Positions 1-6,931 of a DNA stretch of 6,931 nt are shown one piece after another. The stretch spans positions 1 to 6,931 of the forward strand of contig CALDEO010000292.1 of assembly GCA_937942465.1 (NCBI GenBank), written 5' to 3'. Both the position numbers and the translations under genes were made by a program. Position 1 is the first letter of the stretch. Each line of letters begins with the position of its first letter. The notes beneath the pieces are model-generated. The model was not told the DNA's origin. It saw nothing but the letters and a program-made list of their open reading frames with translations, and searched no databases. The stretch comes from an uncultured Saprospiraceae bacterium (GTDB lineage Bacteria; Bacteroidota; Bacteroidia; Chitinophagales; Saprospiraceae).

Positions 1-501
1 CGAACAAAAGGTAGTAAAGTAAAGAAATCTATAATGGATCTCAATGCTAAGAGTATTGTACGTAAGCTAGACCGAGTCGACTATAGTGAATCAAAGCCAA
101 AGAAAAACAAGAAGAAGAAAAAGTCTAAATCTAAGAAATCAGGATCCAAAAAAATGCAGCTTGTCGGTAATGACACCTCTGCTTATACTCAATGGTTGCT
201 GAGCTTGCGAATGGCTAATACCGGAGATATACCTTATATCGACTGGACTGAAAATACAGAAAGAGAGTTGAAGAAAAAACCAAAGAAAAAATACCTAAAG
301 AAAGATGCCAAGATAAGAGCAATGGCAGAGCGAAGTGTACAGGAAAGAGAGGAAATAGTCTCTGAAACACTAGCCGATTTATTACTAGCTCAAGGACATA
401 ATAAGAAGGCTAAGAAAATGTATAAGCAGTTGAGCTTGATATTTCCTGAAAAAAGTAGTTACTTTGCTGCCAAAATTGATCAAACTAAGAAGAATATATA
501 G
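1..501 (+). CDS. C-terminal part of a lysine-rich TPR-like protein (5' end outside window)
   Basis: The frame is open to the left edge of the window with no stop before the first ATG at 34, so this is probably the C-terminal 166 codons of a longer protein, although a start at 34 cannot be excluded. Numbering from that ATG, residues 21-40 are strongly basic (13 of 20 are Lys), with a second Lys cluster at 79-93. Residues 51-59 (YTQWLLSLR) resemble the short aromatic/WL segment of Bacteroidota proteins encoded next to secG. Residues 109-148 look like one TPR-type helical hairpin: SETLADLLLAQGH, then KKAKKMYKQLSLIFPEKSSYF, where 'A..Y..L...PE.S.YF' is the typical ending of that family. The stop lies three bases before secG, so the two are very likely cotranscribed. 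The molecular function is unknown. The family link is from memory of gene neighbourhoods; the Lys-rich insert looks unusual for it. Confidence 0.75.
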   Translation, partial: RTKGSKVKKSIMDLNAKSIVRKLDRVDYSESKPKKNKKKKKSKSKKSGSKKMQLVGNDTSAYTQWLLSLRMANTGDIPYIDWTENTERELKKKPKKKYLKKDAKIRAMAERSVQEREEIVSETLADLLLAQGHNKKAKKMYKQLSLIFPEKSSYFAAKIDQTKKNI

Positions 502-504
502 CTC

Positions 505-774
505 ATGATTACATTATTTACGATACTCATTGCAATTAACTGCATCCTTTTGACTTTAGTTATTCTTATCCAGAACCCAAAAGGTGGTGGTGTAGATAGT
601 ACTTTCGGTGGCTCAGGAGCTAACCAAATGCTAGGAGCAGCAAAATCGACTGACTTCATTGAGAAGTTAACTTGGGGACTTGCAGCTTCATTATTCCTAT
701 TGTGTATAATCACTGCGATCATGGTAAACATGAATTCAGGTGGTGTAGGTACCATGTTAGACTCAGAATTATAA
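505..774 (+). CDS. secG: Preprotein translocase subunit SecG
   Basis: SecG is the small non-essential subunit of the SecYEG inner-membrane channel and supports SecA-driven export. The 89-residue protein has the family layout. The first transmembrane helix (about residues 3-22) ends in the hallmark ILIQNPKGGG (21-30). A Gly/Ser-rich cytoplasmic loop follows, with FGGSGANQMLGAAKSTDF (34-51). A second helix spans about residues 56-74, and the short tail ends in DSEL. The length is normal for Bacteroidota SecG. The ATG at 505 follows the upstream stop after three bases, with no Shine-Dalgarno motif, as is usual in this phylum. The gene is the last of its operon, because a strong terminator starts 28 bases after the stop. 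Confidence 0.95.
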   Translation: MITLFTILIAINCILLTLVILIQNPKGGGVDSTFGGSGANQMLGAAKSTDFIEKLTWGLAASLFLLCIITAIMVNMNSGGVGTMLDSEL

Positions 775-801
775 GTAACACCGTTTACTTTACTAAAATA
801 T

Positions 802-833
802 AAAGCTTGTGACTCGCGTCACGAGCTTTTTTT
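802..833 (+). terminator. Intrinsic terminator of the secG operon
   Basis: A 12-bp stem pairs AAAGCTTGTGAC (802-813) with GTCACGAGCTTT (818-829), with a single U-G wobble and a TCGC loop. The run of seven T (827-833) overlaps the end of the 3' arm. This is a textbook rho-independent terminator and separates secG from the chaperonin operon. Confidence 0.93.
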
Positions 834-922
834 ATGTCATAATGTCAACCACTACCCCCTGAATACATGACATAATATTCGACGAAAGTCACTCCTACCC
901 AATGATGACTGATATTATGTCA
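832..922 (+). promoter_or_regulatory. Cluster of TTATGTCA half-sites upstream of groES (putative operator)
   Basis: TTATGTCA occurs three times in the groES upstream region: 832-839 forward, 868-875 reverse (as TGACATAA) and 915-922 forward. A one-mismatch copy, TAATGTCA, sits directly after the first (840-847). The second and third copies extend to a perfect 11-bp inverted repeat, TGACATAATAT (868-878) and ATATTATGTCA (912-922), with 33 bases between. I saw no other exact copy elsewhere in the window when reading by eye. The CIRCE element (TTAGCACTC-N9-GAGTGCTAA) is absent, as is a clear Bacteroidota TAnnTTTG box. Binding by a heat-shock or stress regulator is inference; the repeats are seen directly. 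Confidence 0.45.
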
Positions 923-1010
923 CCTATTGCGCATTGGCATAATCAATGATATAGTAGTAGTGTAATAATTTTTTAAATAATTTAATCATTCCGAAAAAAA
1001 TAATTGTTTT

Positions 1011-1283
1011 ATGATGAAGCCAATCAATGACAGAGTCGTAGTTAAACCAGCACCGGCGAACGAAAAATCGCAGGGAGGTATCATCATCCCAGACACAGCT
1101 AAAGAAAAGCCACAAAGAGGCGAAATCATCGCTGTAGGTCCAGGTAAGGATGATGTCAAGATGACTGTAAAAAAAGGTGATATTGTTTTATACGGTAAGT
1201 ATGCAGGACAAGAAATCAACTTTGAAGGTATAGACTATTTGATCATGAAGGAAGATGATATTCTAGTAATACTAGAAGACTAA
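1011..1283 (+). CDS. groES: Co-chaperonin GroES (Hsp10)
   Basis: GroES is the heptameric lid of the GroEL chamber; it binds in the presence of ATP and encloses substrate proteins in the cytosol. The 90-residue product starts [13 protein letters not shown], the standard N-terminal beta strand. The mobile loop is at about residues 17-33. It contains GGIIIPDTA, where III (24-26) corresponds to the hydrophobic tripeptide that docks on the GroEL apical domain. [11 protein letters not shown] (36-46) and the closing ILVILE strand are also typical. Two ATG codons lie in tandem (1011 and 1014); the second gives the MKPxxDR start seen in most homologues, so the true start could be 1014. No Shine-Dalgarno motif is visible, only an A/T-rich leader. 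groEL follows after 75 bases. Confidence 0.97.
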   Translation: MMKPINDRVVVKPAPANEKSQGGIIIPDTAKEKPQRGEIIAVGPGKDDVKMTVKKGDIVLYGKYAGQEINFEGIDYLIMKEDDILVILED

Positions 1284-1352
1284 ATCATATCCTAATTGAA
1301 AGAATTATAAAGTTCTTACCCATTATTGTTCAACACTATCAAAAAAAATTAA

Positions 1353-2999
<1,647 letters not shown>

Positions 3000-3026
3000 A
3001 CAAGGCTTCCTAAAAAGCAAATATAT

Positions 3027-3062
3027 AGCCCGGTCAGATTTATTCTGATCGGGCTTTTTTTT
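3027..3062 (+). terminator. Intrinsic terminator of groESL
   Basis: A 12-bp stem pairs AGCCCGGTCAGA (3027-3038) with TCTGATCGGGCT (3044-3055), with one G-U wobble and a five-base loop. The T run extends to 3062. The 17-base stretch from TCTGATCGGGC through the first six T (3044-3060) recurs exactly in the terminator at 6657-6673. Confidence 0.94.
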
Positions 3063-3119
3063 ATACATCCAAAAATATTATTTGATATTTATTTAAAATA
3101 AATCTCCTCTACTGTCACA

Positions 3120-3152
3120 TTTTGGAATGATCCTGTGTATTCTATATAAATG
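3120..3152 (+). promoter_or_regulatory. Candidate Bacteroidota-type promoter for the SprB-repeat lipoprotein gene
   Basis: TTTG at 3121-3124 could be the -33 element. TATAAATG at 3145-3152, 20 bases downstream, matches the Bacteroidota -7 consensus TAnnTTTG at only four of the six specified positions. The spacing agrees with the 19-21 bases known for the phylum, and the site lies between the groEL terminator and the start codon at 3207. The weak -7 match and the AT-rich background make this tentative. Confidence 0.22.
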
Positions 3153-3206
3153 TCGAGCTCGTATAAAGACATTCATTAATTTTAAACCACAAAAAAACAT
3201 TTTAAT

Positions 3207-4193
3207 ATGAATTTTAAAATTGGAATATTCGGATTCTTAGCAGCAATACTTCTTATTGTATCATGCTCTAAAGAAAATATCGACACGTCTACAGAGGAGG
3301 AAGAAGAAAATCCAACTACTGTAGTTGATTGTAATCTAAGTGCAACAATAGTTATAGATTCTATTGCCGAATTAGAATTCACATACAGTGTAAGAGTTGA
3401 AGGAGGTACTAACCCCTATACGTATAGTTGGGCGACAGGAGAAGACACAGAGAGTATTCAGTTAGAAGAATTGGTAGATAATGCTATCGTTGTAACCGAT
3501 GCTGACGGTTGTGTTGCAACAGATAGTATCATTTTACAGGGAATGGATCCTTGTGAGGGTTTCGTAGGTGGTATTATTGACTCCTTATCATCGTCAGAGC
3601 TTTTTGCTTGGGTATCTGGTGGGACTGAGCCATATGCTTATCTATGGTCTACAGGAGAAACAACAAGTTCTATAACAGCAACAGAGCCAGGAAATTATGA
3701 CTTACTAATAATAGATGCACTCGAATGTGCCATTGCTTATACCTATAATGTTGTGTCAACTGATCCATGCAATGGTTTGGAAGTATTAATACAACAAGAT
3801 AATTTATCAAATTTCATTTGGGCTACCGCTTCGGGCGGCAATGGATCATATACTTATGAGTGGTCTACTGGACAGACCATACCACAAATTGAAGCTACAG
3901 AAAGTGGAACTTACACAGTGACTGTAACAGATTCTGAAGGTTGTACTGCTACATTTTCTATAACAGTTACTCTAGATGCAGATCCTTGTGGTAACTTTGA
4001 GATGTACATTCAACAAGATTCTCTTTCAACAGAAATCTATGGATTAGCTGCTGGAGGCACAAGCCCTTACAATTACTTATGGTCTACTGGAGAGACAACT
4101 ATTAGCATTATCGGCGAAGTAGGATCTACATATTCTGTAACGATATATGATGCAAACGAATGCACTTTAGAAGGTTCGTATCAAGTACAGTAA
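3207..4193 (+). CDS. Surface lipoprotein with four SprB-like repeats
   Basis: The N-terminus is a lipoprotein signal: a basic start, a hydrophobic core (5-18) and the lipobox LIVSC with Cys20 as the lipidation site. The segment after it (SKENIDTST, then five Glu at 30-34) is acidic, like the surface-export signals of Bacteroidota lipoproteins. The rest is four repeats of about 72 residues, each resembling SprB repeats (Pfam PF13573). Their core is GGTxPYxYxWSTGETTxSI followed by GxYxVxVxDxxxC. Each repeat has exactly two Cys: 42/102, 116/174, 188/246 and 261/319. No type IX secretion C-terminal domain is present, which fits anchoring by lipid rather than T9SS. SprB itself is a giant gliding adhesin; this short lipoprotein may be an adhesin or scaffold, but its function is unknown. 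It is a single-gene unit flanked by terminators. Confidence 0.85.
   Translation: MNFKIGIFGFLAAILLIVSCSKENIDTSTEEEEENPTTVVDCNLSATIVIDSIAELEFTYSVRVEGGTNPYTYSWATGEDTESIQLEELVDNAIVVTDADGCVATDSIILQGMDPCEGFVGGIIDSLSSSELFAWVSGGTEPYAYLWSTGETTSSITATEPGNYDLLIIDALECAIAYTYNVVSTDPCNGLEVLIQQDNLSNFIWATASGGNGSYTYEWSTGQTIPQIEATESGTYTVTVTDSEGCTATFSITVTLDADPCGNFEMYIQQDSLSTEIYGLAAGGTSPYNYLWSTGETTISIIGEVGSTYSVTIYDANECTLEGSYQVQ
3327..4190 (+). repeat. Four tandem SprB-like protein repeats
   Basis: The units cover residues 41-112, 114-185, 186-258 and 259-328. Units 2-4 start with DPC and unit 1 with VDC. The period is 72-74 residues, measured from first Cys to first Cys. Repeats 2 and 4 are still similar in DNA around the WSTGET core (TATGGTCTAC at 3643-3652 and 4078-4087). 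This suggests duplication within the gene, while repeat 1 has diverged most (WATGED in place of WSTGET). Confidence 0.85.
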
Positions 4194-4200
4194 TTAATCA

Positions 4201-4238
4201 AAGAAAGCATATTTAACCGAGGTTAAATATGCTTTCTT
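4201..4238 (+). terminator. Long perfect hairpin, probable terminator after the lipoprotein gene
   Basis: A 17-bp perfect stem pairs 4201-4217 with 4222-4238 around a CGAG loop, starting seven bases after the stop codon. The T tract directly after it is poor (the stem ends CTTTCTT, followed by ATTCT), but a run of nine T lies further on (4256-4264). It most likely acts as a terminator or a 3' mRNA stabiliser. The symmetry would also work for transcripts from the other strand. Confidence 0.75.
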
Positions 4239-4433
4239 ATTCTAGATCTAAGAGATTTTTTTTTCGTAATACCATTTAAACTTCAAAATATCTGATAGTA
4301 TTGAATCTTAACTTTTCAGTTACAAAGTAGAAAACGCAAACTTAATAGTTGCAAATATCTCTGAGGCAGTAATTGTAAAAATGGATAAAAAATAAATAAG
4401 ATATTTTGTAGTTTATCAGGTATAATATCTTTA

Positions 4434-5009
4434 ATGCATATAGAGAATACACTCATAGAAAAATGTCGCTCTAATGATAGAGCAGCACAGAAAGAACTGT
4501 ATAGCATGACACTGCCATATCTACGGGCCGTTGCCCATAGATATCTACGTGATCAATCTTACATAAAGGATGTACTACAAGAGAGCTTCATAAAAGTATT
4601 TAAAAACATAAGCTCTTACAATTCAGAAAAAGGAACCATCCAAAATTGGGCAACCAAAATAGTTATCAATAGTTGCTTTAACTATAATGATCGTGTTATA
4701 AAAACACCTAATGTCGAACTTGACCATGGCAAACACGATATTGCTTTCAGCAATACCAATTACGAGTCATTCTCAGATGAAGATCTACTGTTGCTTTTAA
4801 AGAAAATGCCTACCGAATACTTTAGAACTTTCAATCTATTTGTCATCGATGGTTACTCTCACGATGAGATAGCAGATTTACTTAAAATATCTAGCTCACT
4901 TTCTAGAAAACGACTTTCACGAGCTAAACAATGGCTCAAAAATCAACTAACAGATGATAAAGGTTCGCGAACGTTCAATTATTCATTACTCATAAACTTT
5001 ATACTATAA
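4434..5009 (+). CDS. ECF-type RNA polymerase sigma-70 family sigma factor
   Basis: The protein has the two-domain layout of group 4 (ECF) sigma factors, which direct RNA polymerase to a small regulon. Region 2 spans about residues 12-90: YIKDVLQESFIKVFKNISSY (43-62) is the conserved core-binding helix and GTIQNWATKIVINSC (67-81) the -10 recognition part. Region 4 spans about 115-172, with LLLLLKKMPTEYFRTFNLF followed by the helix-turn-helix GYSHDEIADLLKISSSLSRKRLSRAKQWL. The usual G-x-S turn is changed to SSSLS. After region 4 there is an extra tail ending FNYSLLINFIL. The ATG at 4434 is the only possible ATG start, since an in-frame stop lies at 4386. The next gene starts two bases after the stop, so the pair is almost certainly translationally coupled; the partner is the likely anti-sigma factor. 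Targets are unknown. Confidence 0.88.
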   Translation: MHIENTLIEKCRSNDRAAQKELYSMTLPYLRAVAHRYLRDQSYIKDVLQESFIKVFKNISSYNSEKGTIQNWATKIVINSCFNYNDRVIKTPNVELDHGKHDIAFSNTNYESFSDEDLLLLLKKMPTEYFRTFNLFVIDGYSHDEIADLLKISSSLSRKRLSRAKQWLKNQLTDDKGSRTFNYSLLINFIL

Positions 5010-5011
5010 AC

Positions 5012-6583
5012 ATGGAACATTTAGAAAATGAGTTTAAAAAAAGGTTTGGAGATCAACAGCTTTCAAGTGAAGGATTTGATGCCGATGGTTTATGGGATGA
5101 TATCAACAAGGATCTAGAACAAGATACTGTCATCGTACCACCTCCGACAAATGGCCTACCTGTATCGCAATTAGCCACTATTGTGATCGTATTGATCGTA
5201 ATAGGCATCCTCTCATTTATCACTATCACCTCGAATAATAAAGATAATAACCTGAGTAGTGAAGTAACCACTACACCAGAAAAAAATCAAACCAAGAAAT
5301 ACACTGATCCGTCACTAGTAGCTACTAATAAGATAGATAAGTCCACAGATATACATATCTCACAAACTACTCCTACCCTATTGGATAAGTCCGTTAGTGA
5401 AAATAAAAATAATCAAGACCGTTCATTAGCTTACGCAAATAACAACATCAATGATCCAAATAATCAATCACAGAATAGTCAACTATCAAATCAACAACGT
5501 ACTGAAAATCAGATAAATAGTAACCAATCAAAGAGCATCGAACATCAATCAACATCTGCAGCTTACGCAAATACCATTAAATCCGATATATCGAAACAAC
5601 GACTTACAACGGATCAACAAAAAAATAATGAGCTCGGAAATAATATGAACTCGACCGCAAATACAGATAGAGTTGTAACCTTTGAAAATTCTAAAGTAGA
5701 TAATTCTATTACTAAATCTACATCGAATACTTTAACGACATCTCAGCCTTTGCCCCCCCAAATAGATAGATTATCTATACCAATAGCAGCTTTATTATAT
5801 GACTCAAAAGCTATTGCTGTAAGTCTTAATAATGCGCCTACATATCACATAAAAGATCATAATAATCAATTTGCTTTCTATGCTAGCATATATGGTGGAA
5901 TCAATAGCTTTACGCAAACATTCTCTAACACTCAGTCTAGTGATCTCGTAGATCAACTAAACCTTGCTAACAATACACATATCGGTACTAACGTAGGCTT
6001 AGGAGCGACGGTAAGATTACACAACAAATGGGCTTTAAATACGGGTATCGAATACACCCAATTATGGAATAAATTAGATATCACTCAACAAAATACAACT
6101 ACAAGACTTAAGGAAGATCAATTGCTCAAAGTATGGATCCAACAGTCAACAGGAGATACAATTGCCGAACAAAGAGGTGCTGCTAATATCAATGTCATAC
6201 AGACACGAAAAGTGCAACATTACAACTCATACCAACGAATATCGATCCCATTGGAGTTTGGCATCAACAGGGCTTACAACAGATGGAACTATGGTATTAA
6301 TGCTGGTGTTGCATTCAACTTCACAACAGCACAAGCAGGAAAAACACTAGATAGTGCTGGAGCAATAGTTGACTTCAATACTAATAATGAGATCGCTTCA
6401 TTCCGATCATTTGATATTGGCTTTAGAGTCAACGCTAGCGCAAGCTATCACATAACAGATAAAATATCGCTCACCTTGTCCCCTCAATGGATGAGAGTAA
6501 ATGGTAATAATCAAAGAACTGATATCACATCGACCATACAGCAGTTTCAATTAAATATAGGAGCTAGCTATCGACTAAGATAA
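5012..6583 (+). CDS. Putative anti-sigma / outer-membrane beta-barrel fusion spanning the envelope
   Basis: This 523-residue protein has four parts. Residues 1-52 are charged and presumably cytoplasmic, with F.KRFGD and the GLWDDINKDL motif found at the start of many Bacteroidota proteins encoded beside sigma factors. Residues 53-72 are one strong transmembrane helix. Residues 73-285 are a low-complexity linker dominated by Asn, Gln, Ser and Thr, without Cys. Residues 286-523 show about eight amphipathic beta strands (roughly 286-299, 323-336, 338-357, 397-416, 424-438, 464-479, 483-497 and 508-522). They include ISIPLEFGINR and NYGINAGVAFNF, typical of the PorT/OMP_b-brl families. There is no cleavable signal peptide, and no ATG between codon 1 and Met212 offers a shorter export start. 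The gene sits two bases after the ECF sigma gene. Sigma binding by the N-terminus is inferred from context; the barrel ligand is unknown. Confidence 0.72.
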   Translation: MEHLENEFKKRFGDQQLSSEGFDADGLWDDINKDLEQDTVIVPPPTNGLPVSQLATIVIVLIVIGILSFITITSNNKDNNLSSEVTTTPEKNQTKKYTDPSLVATNKIDKSTDIHISQTTPTLLDKSVSENKNNQDRSLAYANNNINDPNNQSQNSQLSNQQRTENQINSNQSKSIEHQSTSAAYANTIKSDISKQRLTTDQQKNNELGNNMNSTANTDRVVTFENSKVDNSITKSTSNTLTTSQPLPPQIDRLSIPIAALLYDSKAIAVSLNNAPTYHIKDHNNQFAFYASIYGGINSFTQTFSNTQSSDLVDQLNLANNTHIGTNVGLGATVRLHNKWALNTGIEYTQLWNKLDITQQNTTTRLKEDQLLKVWIQQSTGDTIAEQRGAANINVIQTRKVQHYNSYQRISIPLEFGINRAYNRWNYGINAGVAFNFTTAQAGKTLDSAGAIVDFNTNNEIASFRSFDIGFRVNASASYHITDKISLTLSPQWMRVNGNNQRTDITSTIQQFQLNIGASYRLR

Positions 6584-6640
6584 CTAGATAAAATACGCAA
6601 CACCCTTTATTAGTATTACCCATAAAAAGGTAATAATATT

Positions 6641-6673
6641 GTCCGATCAGATTGACTCTGATCGGGCTTTTTT
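6641..6673 (+). terminator. Intrinsic terminator of the sigma/fusion unit
   Basis: An 11-bp stem pairs GTCCGATCAGA (6641-6651) with TCTGATCGGGC (6657-6667), with one U-G wobble, a TTGAC loop and six T (6668-6673). A second small hairpin lies just upstream, TATTACC (6614-6620) with GGTAATA (6629-6635), and may support termination or protect the mRNA end. The 3' arm and T tract are identical to the groESL terminator. Confidence 0.92.
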
Positions 6674-6698
6674 GTATTTTGATGTATACACAAATACT

Positions 6699-6931
6699 AT
6701 GGAAGAAAATGCCCTACAATCAGCAATATTACAGCTACAATATTACAAATCACTAGGTGACAAGACATTCGCTCAACTCACAGAATCGGATATACACTGG
6801 ACCACAGATACAAGTCAAAACTCCATAGCGATTATAGTTAACCACCTTACGGGGAATATGCTATCAAGATGGACCAACATACTTGAAGAAGATGGCGAGA
6901 AAGACTGGCGCAACCGAGACCAAGAGTTCGA
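6699..6931 (+). CDS. DUF1572 (DinB-superfamily) protein, N-terminal part
   Basis: The frame starts at ATG 6699 and runs off the right edge after 77 codons. The visible protein begins MEENALQSAILQLQYYKSLG, then DKTFAQLTESDIHW, SIAIIVNHLTGNMLSRW and GEKDWRNRDQEF. These segments match the DUF1572 family (Pfam PF07609), a four-helix-bundle relative of the DinB/YfiT metal-binding enzymes. His in IVNHLTGN is the expected first metal ligand; the other ligands would lie beyond the window. Family members are cytosolic and their substrates are mostly unknown, with thiol-dependent transferase or detoxification roles suggested for relatives. The gene follows a terminator by 25 bases, so it needs its own promoter, which must lie in or very near that terminator; I could not identify it. 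Confidence 0.85.
   Translation, partial: MEENALQSAILQLQYYKSLGDKTFAQLTESDIHWTTDTSQNSIAIIVNHLTGNMLSRWTNILEEDGEKDWRNRDQEF

Noticed and set aside
480..755. Open frame of 91 codons on the minus strand across secG
   Set aside because: It lies wholly opposite secG and the preceding stop, and has no independent coding signal; secG is clearly the real gene.
834..1010. CIRCE element or sigma-54 promoter before groES
   Set aside because: No TTAGCACTC-type inverted repeat is present. TTGGCATAATC at 934-944 resembles a -24 box, but no TTGC follows at the required spacing.
1300..1317. Small hairpin between groES and groEL
   Set aside because: The 7-bp stem is nearly all A-T with a wobble and a four-base loop and has no T tract, so it is too weak to call a terminator or processing site.
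3207..4193. Type IX secretion cargo
   Set aside because: There is no C-terminal sorting domain after the fourth repeat, and the N-terminus is a lipobox signal, so lipid anchoring is the better reading.
4284..4408. CAAAATATC / GATATTTTG inverted repeat upstream of the sigma gene
   Set aside because: The arms are 9 bp and AT-rich, with over 100 bases between them in an AT-rich spacer; chance is a sufficient explanation.
4405..4433. TTTG plus TATCTTTA as a promoter for the sigma gene
   Set aside because: The -7-like box ends directly at the ATG, so transcription would begin inside the coding region, and the spacing of 17 is short for the phylum.
6162..6350. A 62-codon plus-strand frame inside the barrel-coding part
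   Set aside because: It is in another frame of the fusion gene and the translation resembles no protein; the barrel frame is continuous through it.

Overview
The window comes from a low-GC member of the Bacteroidota. The evidence is a SprB-type repeat lipoprotein with a Bacteroidota-style acidic stretch after the lipid-anchored Cys, a DUF1572 gene, the absence of clear Shine-Dalgarno sequences, and the order TPR-like protein - secG - groES - groEL, which I recall as common in this phylum. Class cannot be fixed from this window; Saprospiria or Flavobacteriia-like lineages would fit. All genes are on the + strand.

Layout. Positions 1-774 hold the 3' end of a lysine-rich TPR-like protein followed three bases later by secG, closed by a strong intrinsic terminator (802-833). 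Positions 834-1010 are a regulatory stretch with repeated TTATGTCA half-sites. Then comes the chaperonin operon groES (1011-1283) and groEL (1359-2999), closed by a terminator (3027-3062). A monocistronic gene (3207-4193) encodes a predicted surface lipoprotein with four SprB-like repeats, each with a conserved cysteine pair, and it ends in a 17-bp perfect hairpin. Next is a two-gene unit: an ECF-type sigma factor (4434-5009) and, two bases later, a 523-residue protein (5012-6583). The latter has a short cytoplasmic segment, one transmembrane helix, a ~210-residue low-complexity linker and a probable 8-stranded outer-membrane beta-barrel. A terminator (6641-6673) follows, and the window ends inside the start of a DUF1572/DinB-superfamily gene (6699 onward).

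The first half is core housekeeping: protein export (SecG) and protein folding (GroESL). The most interesting part is the sigma factor and fusion pair. Its layout suggests one polypeptide that reaches from the cytoplasm, where it could hold the sigma factor, through the inner membrane and periplasm to the outer membrane. That would be a one-protein alternative to the usual anti-sigma plus separate outer-membrane receptor. The topology is read from sequence; the signalling role is inference.
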